Below, one piece after another: positions 53,025 to 62,073 of a stretch of DNA of 64,000 nt (position 1 is its first letter; each line of letters opens with the position of its first letter). The DNA comes from Clavibacter phaseoli (GTDB lineage Bacteria; Actinomycetota; Actinomycetes; Actinomycetales; Microbacteriaceae): positions 2,294,001 through 2,358,000 of the forward strand of contig NZ_CP040786.1 in NCBI RefSeq assembly GCF_021922925.1, in the 5' to 3' direction. The translations under genes were made by a program, and so were the position numbers. Under the pieces are notes generated by a model. It did not search any database, was not told the origin of the DNA, and worked only from the letters and a program-made list of their open reading frames with translations.

Positions 53025-53525
53025 TCACCAGCGCAGCAGCAGCACGTCGGATCCGCCCTCGCGCCCCACGGGCACGAAGCCGAGGGACTCGTAGAGCGCC
53101 CGGGCGCGGTCGTTGCCGTCCTCCACGCTGAGGCTGACGGCAGGGGCGCCGGACGCGCGCACCGCGTCGACCAGCGCCACGAGCATCCGCCGGCCGACGC
53201 CCCGGCCGCGCGCCGACGCGACGAGCGCCATCCCGAGCTCGGGGATGTCGGCCGCGACGAAGCCGTACCCGCGGTCGTCGTCCGCGTACAGCCGCGCCCA
53301 CGCGGCGCCGACCGCATCCCCGTCCACCTCCGCGACCACGCACACGTCGCCCGCGCGCGGCCAGCCCTTGACGTAGTGCGCGAGCTGCGGGGTGGCGAGC
53401 ATGCGCTCGCGGGTCATGGACCCGTCGCCGCGCCAGTCCATCGACGCCAGCAGCATGTCCTCGAGGAACGGCAGGTCGTCGGCGCGCGCCGGGCGGAGCG
53501 TCGCCTCGGGGAGCGCGCCCGTCAT
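53025..53525 (-). CDS. GNAT-family N-acetyltransferase
   Basis: 166 residues: LRPARADDLPFLEDMLL start, acetyl-CoA loop ARGRGVGRRMLVALVDAV, and the C-terminal VEDGNDRARALYESLGFVPVGR. The substrate is unknown. Its ATG overlaps the hydrolase stop by 4 bases, so the two are one unit. Confidence 0.9.
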   Translation of the reverse strand: MTGALPEATLRPARADDLPFLEDMLLASMDWRGDGSMTRERMLATPQLAHYVKGWPRAGDVCVVAEVDGDAVGAAWARLYADDDRGYGFVAADIPELGMALVASARGRGVGRRMLVALVDAVRASGAPAVSLSVEDGNDRARALYESLGFVPVGREGGSDVLLLRW

Positions 53526-54418
53526 CCCGCGGCTCCGTCGTCGGCGGACGGCTCGGGGACGACCACGCGCGACTCCAGCCAGCTCCGCAGGTCCGCGACC
53601 ACCTCGTCGCGGTTCGTCTCGTTGTAGATCTCGTGCCGCGCGCCGGGGTACACGATGAGCAGCACGTCGCTGAGGCGCGAGCGCCTGCTGTAGTCGCGCG
53701 CGAGCAGCTGCATCCCGCGGCGGCCGCCGAGCGAGTCCTCCTCGCCGCCCTGGATGAGCACGGGCAGGTCGGTCGCGAGCCTCTTGGGCGGGCGGCCCAT
53801 GATCTGCACGGAGTCGCGCATCCGGTACGGCTTCAGCGCGTTGACGTCGAAGTTGCGGTCGTCGGCGCCGAACGCGCGCTGCGCCTCCGGATCCCGCGAG
53901 AGCCACTCGAAGCCCGACGCGGCCGGGTGCCGCCAGCGCTTGTTGAGGTCGCCCGTGTTGATCACGCCGGGCATCGCGAGCGACGCGCCGCTCAGGACGA
54001 GGCCCGCGTAGAGGTGCGCGGCGCGCGCGACGATGCGCTGCGCGAGGAGCGCGCCCCAGCTGTGGCCGAGGAGCACGAGCGGGAGGTCGGGGTGCTCCCG
54101 GCGGAGCTGCTCGCTCACGAGCTGGATCCCGTCGAGCGCCGCGAGGTGGCGCCGCGGCCCCAGCACGCCGATGCCGAGGTGGCCGAGGCCGGTGGCGCCG
54201 TGCCCGCGGTGGTCGTCGGCCGCGACCGTGAACCCCTGGGCGTTCAGCTCGTGCGCGAGCCGGACGTAGCGCAGAGCGTGCTCGCCGACGCCGTGCGCGA
54301 TGTGCACGACGGCCCGCGGGCGCTCGGCCTCCCACACGTAGTAGTGGAGGGTCACGCCCTCCGCGTCCACGATGGTGCGGTGGTCGGCTCCGCCGGTGGG
54401 GCGCTCGTCGTCGGGCAT
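53522..54418 (-). CDS. Alpha/beta hydrolase (monoacylglycerol-lipase-like)
   Basis: 298 residues: HGVGEHALRY oxyanion region, DDHRGHGAT, nucleophile elbow GHSWG (Ser120), late Asp in IQGGEEDSL and catalytic His in GARHEIYNE. This is the lysophospholipase/monoglyceride lipase group, cytosolic. TAGTCT (6 bases before the ATG at 54418) indicates a leaderless transcript. Confidence 0.9.
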   Translation of the reverse strand: MPDDERPTGGADHRTIVDAEGVTLHYYVWEAERPRAVVHIAHGVGEHALRYVRLAHELNAQGFTVAADDHRGHGATGLGHLGIGVLGPRRHLAALDGIQLVSEQLRREHPDLPLVLLGHSWGALLAQRIVARAAHLYAGLVLSGASLAMPGVINTGDLNKRWRHPAASGFEWLSRDPEAQRAFGADDRNFDVNALKPYRMRDSVQIMGRPPKRLATDLPVLIQGGEEDSLGGRRGMQLLARDYSRRSRLSDVLLIVYPGARHEIYNETNRDEVVADLRSWLESRVVVPEPSADDGAAG

Positions 54419-54456
54419 GGATCCAGACTAGGGCCGCCCGCCCCGGCCGCCGAGGG

Positions 54457-55302
54457 TCAGGACTCGCGCGTGATCTCGACCCGCACGAACAGCTTCGACC
54501 GGAACGGCCCCGCGTAGATGCCGCGGAGCGGGGCGACGTCGCGGTAGTCGCGGCCGCGGCCGACCAGCACGTGCCGGTCGCCGATGTCGATGAGGTTGGT
54601 CGGATCCCAGCCGCGCCACTCGCCGCAGAACCACTCCACCCACGCGTGCGACTCGCCCGTGACGGTCTCGCCGACGGCCGCGTTCGGCTTCGGGTGCAGG
54701 TAGCCGCTGACGTAGCGGGCCGGGATCCCGACGTGCCGGAGCGCGCCGATGACGATGTGCGTGATGTCCTGGCAGACGCCGCGGCCCTGCTCCCACGCCT
54801 CGCGCGCGGTCGACTGCACGCTCGTGACGCCGGCCATGTACTCGACCCTCTCGCCGATCGCGCGGGCGATGTCCGCCGCGGCCTCGCACGGGGTGCCGGC
54901 GCCGCCCGCGATCTCCTCCGCGAGCGCGCGGACCTCCTCGTGCGGCTCGGTGCGCGCGGTCTGCGCGACCTGCTCCACGTGCTCGGTGGCGCGCTGCACG
55001 TCGACCGCGAGGTCGTCCCAGCCGAGCTGGTGCGGCTCGTGCGCGCGCGGCCGGACCTCGACGAGGCTCGTCGCCGTGAGCTCGAGCGAGCGGTGCGGGC
55101 TCAGGATCTCGAACGAGGAGACGCGGGTGCCGAAGTAGTCGACGTAGGTGTGGTGGCCCGGCTTCGGCTGGATGTCGAGGTTCGAGTAGAGGACGAACTG
55201 GTTCTCGCTCGACACGGGCAGCATGCGCGCCTCGTTGTAGGACGCGGTCACCTCGCCCTCGTAGTGGAAGCCGGTCCGGTGGGTGATGCGCAGGCGGTTC
55301 AC
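54457..55302 (-). CDS. Transglutaminase-like protein
   Basis: 281 residues. An N-terminal beta domain (Bact_transglu_N, 1-85) precedes the Cys-His-Asp fold: GVCQDITH (Cys177), SHAWVEW (His219) and GWDPTN (Asp233). Such proteins are putative peptidases or amide-forming enzymes. GTG overlaps the alpha-E gene stop by 4 bases; third gene of the ATP-grasp/alpha-E/transglutaminase operon. Confidence 0.9.
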   Translation of the reverse strand: MNRLRITHRTGFHYEGEVTASYNEARMLPVSSENQFVLYSNLDIQPKPGHHTYVDYFGTRVSSFEILSPHRSLELTATSLVEVRPRAHEPHQLGWDDLAVDVQRATEHVEQVAQTARTEPHEEVRALAEEIAGGAGTPCEAAADIARAIGERVEYMAGVTSVQSTAREAWEQGRGVCQDITHIVIGALRHVGIPARYVSGYLHPKPNAAVGETVTGESHAWVEWFCGEWRGWDPTNLIDIGDRHVLVGRGRDYRDVAPLRGIYAGPFRSKLFVRVEITRES

Positions 55303-56234
55303 GAGTTCTCTCCGACCCAGCTGGGTGCCGCGTTGGTGGGGAAGTAGCGCTGGCGGACGGCCTCGGAGGTGGCGGATGTCGCCTCCTGCACGGCGTCCAT
55401 GAAGCGCGGGAGGTCGTCGAGGATCTCGGCGATGGGCCGGTACTCCAGGTCGCTCCGGATCTGCCCGAGCAGCCGCTGCGCCTGGTCGGAGACCCCGAGG
55501 CGGTCGGTGCGCGGCTCGATGTCGTGCAGGCACTGCTCGGCGCGGCGGATCGAGTGCGTGATCGACCGCGGGAACAGCCGGTCGAGCAGCAGGAACTCGG
55601 CCGCGTTGCGCGCGCTCGGCACGCCGCGGTACGTGCGCAGGTACGCCTCGTACGCGCCGCAGGAGCGGAGGATCGTGGTCCACGACGGGCCGCTCGCCTC
55701 GGTGAGGGCGCGGGTGGCGAGGAGGCGGGCCGTCATGTCGGCGCGCTCGATGGAGCGGCCGAGCGTGAAGAACTGCCACGCCTCGTCGCGGCTCGTGCCC
55801 GACTCGACGAGCCCGACCGCGAGGGCCGAGCGCTCGCGCACCCAGCCGAAGAACTCGTGCACGCGGTCGTTGGCGATCTTGCGGGGCATGCGGGCGCGCG
55901 TGGTGTTGAGGCACTCCCACAGCTCGCTCGAGACGATCTCGCGGGCGCGGCGGGCGTTCTCCCGCGCGGCGCCGAGCGAGTAGGCGATGGAGGCGGGCTG
56001 CGTGCGGTCCACGGCGAGGAGCGCGAGCACGTCGTCGCGGCCGAGCACGTCCTCGGAGGGCACGTCGCTGCCCATGACGCTGAGGAGGGAGCGGCAGGCG
56101 GTGTCCTCGTCGATCCACGGATCCTCCAGCAGGAGCTGCAGGTGCACGTCGAGGATGCGGGCGGTGCCGTCCGACCGCTCGATGTAGCGGCCGATCCAGA
56201 ACAGCGACTCGGCGATGCGCGACAGCATGGGCAT
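55299..56234 (-). CDS. Alpha-E domain protein (DUF403)
   Basis: 311 residues, nearly all helical, starting MLSRIAESLFWIGRYIERSDGTARILD and containing FFTLGRSIERADMTARLL, the hallmark repeats of the alpha-E domain. It always accompanies a circularly permuted ATP-grasp ligase and a transglutaminase-like protein. The trio is thought to make or modify a small peptide, product unknown. The ATG overlaps the upstream stop by 1 base. Confidence 0.92.
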   Translation of the reverse strand: MPMLSRIAESLFWIGRYIERSDGTARILDVHLQLLLEDPWIDEDTACRSLLSVMGSDVPSEDVLGRDDVLALLAVDRTQPASIAYSLGAARENARRAREIVSSELWECLNTTRARMPRKIANDRVHEFFGWVRERSALAVGLVESGTSRDEAWQFFTLGRSIERADMTARLLATRALTEASGPSWTTILRSCGAYEAYLRTYRGVPSARNAAEFLLLDRLFPRSITHSIRRAEQCLHDIEPRTDRLGVSDQAQRLLGQIRSDLEYRPIAEILDDLPRFMDAVQEATSATSEAVRQRYFPTNAAPSWVGENS

Positions 56235-57931
56235 CAGCGGTCCCCCTCGGTGGTGTCGGCGGCGGGCGAGGCGGCTCGGGTGCCGGCCTGCTGCTGCTGC
56301 TGCTCGTGCTGGTCGCGGTTGCGCGGGGCGTCGTGCGGCGACTGGTCGGGCGCCTTCTCCCCGTTCGCGATGATCGGGATGGACGTGGTCACCGCGGCCT
56401 GGTCGGCCACGAGCGTCTGCACGCTGCGCTCGCGCGTCGCCGCGGGGAAGCCGCCGTCGCCGACGACCCAGGTGTCCTTGGATCCGCCGCCCTGGCTGCT
56501 GTTGACCACGAGCTGGCCCTCGGGGAGCGCGACGCGCGTGAGCCCGCCGGGCAGCACCCAGATGTCGCGCCCGTCGTTGACGGCGAACGGGCGGAGGTCG
56601 GCGTGGCGCGGGCGCATGCCGTCCTCCACGAGCGTGGGGATGGTGCTGAGCTGCACGACGGGCTGCGCGATCCAGCCGCGCGGGTCCTTGAGGAGCCGGG
56701 CGCGCAGCTCGGCGAGCTCGCCCGCGCTGGCGGCGGGGCCGACCACGAGGCCCTTGCCGCCGGATCCGTCGACGGGCTTCACGACGAGCTCGGGCAGGCG
56801 GTCGAGCACCTCCTCGAGCGAGTCGGGCTCCTCGAGGCGCCAGGTGTCGACGTTCGGGATGATCGCGTCCTCGGCCAGGTAGTAGCGGATGAGGTCGGGC
56901 AGGTACGTGTAGACGAGCTTGTCGTCGGCGACGCCGTTGCCCACCGCGTTCGCGATGGTGACGTTGCCGAGGCGCGCGGCGAGCATGAGGCCGGGCGAGC
57001 CGAGCATGGAGTCGGCGCGGAACTGCAGCGGGTCCAGGAACTCGTCGTCGACGCGGCGGTAGATGACGTCGACGCGCATGGGGCCGCCCGTGGTGCGCAT
57101 CCAGACGCGGCCGCCGGAGCAGAACAGGTCGCGGCCCTCGACGAGCTCGACGCCCATGAGGCGCGCGAGCAGGGTGTGCTCGAAGTACGCGCTGTTGTAG
57201 ACGCCGGGCGTGAGGACGACGACGTTCGGGTCCTCGACGCCGTCGGGCGCGCTCGCGCGGAGGGCCTGCAGGAGCTTGTTCGGGTAGTCGCCGACGGGAC
57301 GCACGCGCATCGAGACGAAGAGCTCGGGCAGGGTCTGCGCCATGACGCGGCGGTTGGAGATGACGTAGCTGACGCCGGACGGGACGCGCACGTTGTCCTC
57401 GAGCACGCGCATCTCGCCGGCCTCGTCGCGCACGAGGTCGATGCCGGAGACCTGGATGCGGACGCCGTTGGCCGGGTCGATGCCGGCGGCCTGGCGGTGG
57501 AAGTGGCTGGACGAGCTGATGAGGCGGGCGGGGATCACGCCGTCGCGGATGGCGCGCTGCGGCCCGTACACGTCGGCAAGGAACGCCTCGAGGGCCCGGA
57601 CGCGCTGCGCGACGCCCCTCTCGAGCCGGCTCCACTCGGCCTGCTCGATGACGCGCGGCACGGCGTCGAGCGGGAACGGCCGCTCCTCGCCCGCGAAGTC
57701 GAAGGTGACGCCCTGCGCGAGGTAGCTGGTGGCGAGCGCGTCGGTGCGGTCCTTCAGCTCGTCCTTGGTCATGCGGGACAGCGCCGCGTGGATCTCGCGG
57801 TAGGCCGCCCGGGCGACCGCCGGCTCGCCCGCGACGGGCGGATCCCGGAACATCTCGTCGAACGGCATCGCGCCACCGGAGGCGCGGCGTGCGGCCGCGA
57901 GCGTGCCGTATCCCTCGAACAGATCACCCAT
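56234..57931 (-). CDS. Circularly permuted ATP-grasp type 2 protein
   Basis: 565 residues: N-terminal DUF407/404 region with RVRALEAFLADVYGPQRAI, then ISNRRVMAQTLPELF, and ATP-grasp pieces VLTPGVYNSAYFEHTLLARLMG, YLPDLIRYYLAEDAIIPNVDTW and VKPVDGSGGKGLVVGPAA (quoted by parts). It is a carboxylate-amine ligase-like enzyme. The C-terminal tail has a Gln/Glu run. First gene of the trio. TACGCT (57938-57943) is 6 bases before the ATG. Confidence 0.92.
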   Translation of the reverse strand: MGDLFEGYGTLAAARRASGGAMPFDEMFRDPPVAGEPAVARAAYREIHAALSRMTKDELKDRTDALATSYLAQGVTFDFAGEERPFPLDAVPRVIEQAEWSRLERGVAQRVRALEAFLADVYGPQRAIRDGVIPARLISSSSHFHRQAAGIDPANGVRIQVSGIDLVRDEAGEMRVLEDNVRVPSGVSYVISNRRVMAQTLPELFVSMRVRPVGDYPNKLLQALRASAPDGVEDPNVVVLTPGVYNSAYFEHTLLARLMGVELVEGRDLFCSGGRVWMRTTGGPMRVDVIYRRVDDEFLDPLQFRADSMLGSPGLMLAARLGNVTIANAVGNGVADDKLVYTYLPDLIRYYLAEDAIIPNVDTWRLEEPDSLEEVLDRLPELVVKPVDGSGGKGLVVGPAASAGELAELRARLLKDPRGWIAQPVVQLSTIPTLVEDGMRPRHADLRPFAVNDGRDIWVLPGGLTRVALPEGQLVVNSSQGGGSKDTWVVGDGGFPAATRERSVQTLVADQAAVTTSIPIIANGEKAPDQSPHDAPRNRDQHEQQQQQAGTRAASPAADTTEGDR

Positions 57932-57997
57932 GTCGGGAGCGTAGCCGGGCCGTGTGTCCGGTTTGTTACCGGGCCCCGCGGACGGAGGCGACGCGGG

Positions 57998-58171
57998 TCA
58001 GGCGTCGGTGCGCTTGAGGATGTGCGCGGGGATGGCGATGGAGGCCGAGACGAGCAGGATGCCGGCGAAGAAGCTCAGCAGCTCGAAGCCCTCGATGTAG
58101 AACGCGAACGCGAACAGCGCCATGCCGCCCAGGAAGAGGGCGAACGCGATGATGAAAGCGACGATGTTCAC
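57998..58171 (-). CDS. 57-residue two-span membrane peptide
   Basis: A GTG-initiated frame, MNIVAFIIAFALFLGG then FAFYIEGFELLSFFAGILLVSASIAIP and a basic end ILKRTDA. Two hydrophobic helices are separated by a short acidic turn. AGGTG precedes the start by 6-7 bases. The regular hydrophobic pattern and ribosome site support it as real. No family recognised; it lies alone between the ATP-grasp and glycosyltransferase units. Confidence 0.7.
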   Translation of the reverse strand: MNIVAFIIAFALFLGGMALFAFAFYIEGFELLSFFAGILLVSASIAIPAHILKRTDA

Positions 58172-58288
58172 GAGGGCACCTGATCCATTTGACGAGACTG
58201 TGGGCGACCGCCGCGCGGGGCGCGTGACGCGGTCACCCCCGAGTCTACGAGATCGCGGCGCGGGCGTCGCCCGGGCGGGACGACCGGC

Positions 58289-59614
58289 TCAGCGCGCGGC
58301 CTGCTCCGGGCGGATCCCACCGGCCAGCGCCTGGTACGCGCGCTGCGGTCCGGGCGACCGCGAGAGCGCGCCCGCGATGGCGTCGAGCATCGCCCGCTGC
58401 CCGCCGGACGGGTTCAGCAGCGCCTTGGCCGCGTGCCGCAGCTCGGTGACGGTCGCGACGTTCGGGGCCAGCGCGATCCCGAGCCCCGCGTCCTCGAGGG
58501 CCGCGGCCCCCGCGAACTGGTCGGTCGAGAGCGGCAGCACGAGCATCGGGACGCCCGCGGTCGCGGCCTCGGTGACGGAGTTGTTGCCGCCGTGCGTGAC
58601 CGCGAGGTCGGCGTGGCCGAGCAGCGTCACCTGCGGGAGGAACGGACGGACGAGCCAGTCGGACGGGATGTCGCCGAGCGCGGACCGGTCGGTGGATCCG
58701 GTCGCGAGCGCCACGCGCACGTCGAGGTCGCGGAGGGCCGCCGCGATGCGGGCGAGCACGTCGTCGCGCACGGAGAGGAAGCTGCCGAGCGACACGTAGA
58801 CGATGGGGTCGCCGCCGGCGTCGATCCAGTCCTGCACCTCGGCCTCGGGCGCCTCGCGACGCACGGCCGAGCCGATGAAGGCGTGCGGCGGCAGGAGCTC
58901 GGAGCGGTCGGGGTCGTGCAGCTCCTCGGGGTAGTTGAGCAGGAGCACGTCGCCGGCCTCCGCGAACGCGTCGCGGCTCGGGCGCATCGACGGCGCGAGC
59001 ACCGCCAGGGCGTCGTTCCACTGCGCGGTGAAGCGGTCGCGGACGCGCACGCACAGCGCGTGCAGCTCGTCCAGGTCCTCCTCCTCGGGCTCGAACGCGG
59101 CGGGCCAGGCGGGCGGGAAGCCGTAGACCTCGTCGCCCACGGGCAGGGCGCTCGGGTGACCGAGCACGACGTCGGCGTGGCGCGTGCCCGAGGCGAGGAG
59201 CGCGAGGCGGGCGCTGAAGGCGAGGTGGTCGACGATGACGTGGTCGGGGCGCACCTCGTCGAGGATCCGCTGCACGGCGCGCGCGGTCTCCACCGGCTCC
59301 CACAGGAGGTCGTCGCTCCGGGCCTCGGCCTGGAAGCGCAGGGTCGCGACCATGCCGCGGCGCGTGGCGGCGAAGAAGCCGCGGAGGGCGTCGTCCTCGC
59401 CGGTCGGCTGCTCCTCGGCCTTGATGGTGCCGGGGTTGGATCCGCGGCCGAGGCGGAGGTCGATGCGCTCGAAGCCGGAGGCCTCGACGATGCCGGCGGT
59501 CGCGGATCCGGTCGCCACGACCACGCGCTCGCCGGCCTGCTGCCAGGCCGACGCGAGCGTGATGAGGGGGAAGAGGTGGGACGCGTAGTCCGGGCTGATG
59601 ACGAGCAGGGTCAT
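58289..59614 (-). CDS. Glycosyltransferase, GT1/MGT type
   Basis: 441 residues of the GT-B fold: N-terminal SPDYASHLFPLITLASAW, and a C-terminal nucleotide-sugar site with YVSLGSFLSVRDDV, FLPQVTLLGHADLAVTHGGNNS and GVPMLVLPLSTDQFAGA. These enzymes glycosylate small hydrophobic molecules or lipids. The ATG overlaps the upstream glycosyltransferase stop by 4 bases, so both probably act in one pathway. Confidence 0.88.
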   Translation of the reverse strand: MTLLVISPDYASHLFPLITLASAWQQAGERVVVATGSATAGIVEASGFERIDLRLGRGSNPGTIKAEEQPTGEDDALRGFFAATRRGMVATLRFQAEARSDDLLWEPVETARAVQRILDEVRPDHVIVDHLAFSARLALLASGTRHADVVLGHPSALPVGDEVYGFPPAWPAAFEPEEEDLDELHALCVRVRDRFTAQWNDALAVLAPSMRPSRDAFAEAGDVLLLNYPEELHDPDRSELLPPHAFIGSAVRREAPEAEVQDWIDAGGDPIVYVSLGSFLSVRDDVLARIAAALRDLDVRVALATGSTDRSALGDIPSDWLVRPFLPQVTLLGHADLAVTHGGNNSVTEAATAGVPMLVLPLSTDQFAGAAALEDAGLGIALAPNVATVTELRHAAKALLNPSGGQRAMLDAIAGALSRSPGPQRAYQALAGGIRPEQAAR

Positions 59615-61884
59615 GAGGCGCTGAGCTCCCAGAGGGTTCGGTCGTCGGCTGCGGCGACGTCGCGGTAGACGCGGGACAGGGTGCCCGCCATGGCCTGGAT
59701 GGTGAAGGTGCGGGCGACCATGTCGCGCGCGCGGTCGGCGGCGGCGTCGGCGCCGGGGCCGGCCGCGATGTCGAGCGCGCGGGCGATGCCGGAGGCGAGC
59801 TGCGCGGGATCCGCGGTGTCGACGAGGAGGCCGGTCACGCCGCCCTCCACGTAGGTCGCGGGGCCGCCCGACGCGGGCGCGACGACGGGCAGGCCCATCG
59901 ACATCGCCTCGAGGAGCGCGACGCCGAACTCCTCCTTGATGCTCGCGCACGCGTACGCGCCGCCCGGCGCGGTGAGCCCGGGGCGGCCGTAGCGGACGGC
60001 GGCGAGCCAGCGGGTGACGGTGTCGTTGCCGCGGTGGCCGGCGAGGAGGAGGCCGTGCCGCGCGGCGTCGGCCGGGCCGTGCGCGTCGGGGACGGCGTCG
60101 AGGATCCGCGCGAGCTGCTCGCGCTCCTCGGGGCTCGGCGCGTCGAGGTCGCCGCCCACGATCAGGAGGTTGGCGCGGGAGCGGAGCGCGGGATCCGCCG
60201 CCCAGACGTGCGCGAGCGAGGCCATGCCCTTGACCCGGGCGAGGCGGCCCACGCTGATGACGAGCGGGAGGCCGCGGCGCTCCTCGGGCAGCGCGCGCAG
60301 CAGGTGGTCGAGCTCGACGAAGGCGCGGGCGGGGGCGCCGTCCGCGTCGGCGCCGAGCATGGCGTCGTCGCGCGAGCGCTCGATGGCGGCGACGTCGATG
60401 CCCTCGGCGACGACGCTGTGGCGCTCGGGGTGCGCGTCCACGTCGATGCCGACGAGCCGGCGCATGTCGCGCTTCAGCTCGGGGCGCGGGAAGAGCACGG
60501 TGTGCGCGGCGTCGGCGGCCAGGCGCTGCACGAGCCGCACGCGGAACCAGTAGTGCTCGCGCTCGTCGACGCCGCCGAAGCCGTCGCGGGTGAGGGCGCC
60601 GGAGCGGTCGAGCGCGTCGACCACGCCGTGCGGATCCGGCGCGACCGTGAAGACGACGGGGATGCCGAGCTCGCGCGCGACCGTGGAGGCGGCGAGAGTG
60701 CCGACGTCGGCCATGCGGAGGTGCACGGCGTCGACGCGGCCGGCGGCGCGCAGCACGCGGCGGATCCCCCGCTCGGCCTCGACGCGGTGCGGCCACGCCT
60801 CGGGCAGCGAGCGCGGGCCGCCGAGCATCGGGATGTGCGCGAAGACGTGGCCGTCGTCGCCGGCCGTGACGCGGGCGAGGGAGCCGAGGGCCTGGTCGGG
60901 GGTGCCGCGGGAGAGGGTGATGACGCGGTCGACCGGGCGGTCCACGGCGGCGGCGTCGGCGTCGGTCGCCATCGGGTCGCCGGCGACGGGGAGGCTCGTC
61001 GCGTCCGCGTGCGCTCCCGATGCGGCCGCGGGCGCCACGAGCGCGTCGCCCAGCCGCACCAGCAGCGTCGCGATGCCGCCGTTGTCGCCCGCGCCCACGT
61101 GCGTGAGGCCGGCGTCGATGTCGGCGTGCAGGAAGAGCTGGACGACCGTGAGGCCCGGGCGCGGGGCCGGCGCGGCATGGGATCCGTGGTCGCCCTCGTG
61201 CCGGGCGATGTCGAGCACGGCCAGGCGCGCGACCGCGGCCACCTCGTCGTCGCCGCGCGCGATGTCGGCGACGAGGGCGGCGATCGCCTCGCCCGCGGGC
61301 CGGTCTCCCAGCGCGGCGACCGCGGCGGACCGGGTGAGCGGGCCCTCGACGGCGGCCGGGGCGATGCGCAGGAGCACGCGCTCGGGGATCCGGCCGGGCA
61401 CGAGGCCGATCGTCTCCACGAGGCGCGATCGGGCGTCGTCGCCCCTTACGCCGAGCAGCGCGTTCTCGAGCGCCAGCGCGACGTGGTCGGGCGTCGACCC
61501 CGCCCACTGCTGGAGGGTGCGCTGCGCGAGCATGCCGGGGAAGCCGCCCTCGACGACCATCGCGACGAGGCCGGACACCGCGTCGAAGCGCGGCAGGCGG
61601 GTGCCGAAGGCCCAGGCGGCGTGCTCGCGGATCCACCGCACGTCGTGGTCGAGGAGCGCCACGAGGGCGATGTCGGCGGCCTCGTCGAAGACCTGGGCGA
61701 GCGCGTGGATGGCGGCGACGGCCGTGAGCTGGTCGGCCGGGTCGGCGGCGGCGCGGGCGAGGAGGCGCACCGCGCGTCCGCCGCCGTCGCGGCTGGCGGC
61801 GACCGTGAGCTCATCGGCCTCCTGCATCACGTCGAGGATGCGCGCGGCCTGCGCGACCTGGTCGAGGCTCGTCTGGATCCCCAT
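59611..61884 (-). CDS. HEAT-repeat/GT4 glycosyltransferase fusion
   Basis: 757 residues. The first 235 are helical HEAT-like repeats (AAAIHALAQVFDEAADIALVALLDHD, WAFGTRLPRFDAVSGLVAM, and others). The rest is a GT4 GT-B enzyme with VISVGRLARVKG, the EEFGVALLEAMSMGLPVVAPASGG site near residue 650, and an LKRD segment. HEAT repeats suggest binding to a protein or scaffold partner. ATG 61884 follows AAGGGGC. Coupled to the GT1-type gene downstream. Confidence 0.85.
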   Translation of the reverse strand: MGIQTSLDQVAQAARILDVMQEADELTVAASRDGGGRAVRLLARAAADPADQLTAVAAIHALAQVFDEAADIALVALLDHDVRWIREHAAWAFGTRLPRFDAVSGLVAMVVEGGFPGMLAQRTLQQWAGSTPDHVALALENALLGVRGDDARSRLVETIGLVPGRIPERVLLRIAPAAVEGPLTRSAAVAALGDRPAGEAIAALVADIARGDDEVAAVARLAVLDIARHEGDHGSHAAPAPRPGLTVVQLFLHADIDAGLTHVGAGDNGGIATLLVRLGDALVAPAAASGAHADATSLPVAGDPMATDADAAAVDRPVDRVITLSRGTPDQALGSLARVTAGDDGHVFAHIPMLGGPRSLPEAWPHRVEAERGIRRVLRAAGRVDAVHLRMADVGTLAASTVARELGIPVVFTVAPDPHGVVDALDRSGALTRDGFGGVDEREHYWFRVRLVQRLAADAAHTVLFPRPELKRDMRRLVGIDVDAHPERHSVVAEGIDVAAIERSRDDAMLGADADGAPARAFVELDHLLRALPEERRGLPLVISVGRLARVKGMASLAHVWAADPALRSRANLLIVGGDLDAPSPEEREQLARILDAVPDAHGPADAARHGLLLAGHRGNDTVTRWLAAVRYGRPGLTAPGGAYACASIKEEFGVALLEAMSMGLPVVAPASGGPATYVEGGVTGLLVDTADPAQLASGIARALDIAAGPGADAAADRARDMVARTFTIQAMAGTLSRVYRDVAAADDRTLWELSAS

Positions 61885-62073
61885 GCTCGTGCCCCTTCTC
61901 GGGTCGATACTCCTCGTGCGGAGCCGTGACGCGCCCCACGCGGGAGCGTTCGCTCCCGGGACAGCCTCCCGGCCCTCGCGAGTATTCCCCAGTCCGCTGC
62001 GAGAACCCAACGGCGCCTCCCGGATGATCCGCCCGCCCGGGCCGCGCGCGGCCCCGCGCGTACGCTGGCGGCC

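Noticed and set aside
56280..56310. Short CTG/CAG-type run giving poly-Gln in the ATP-grasp protein
   Set aside because: A minor low-complexity stretch in the C-terminal tail, not a separate element.
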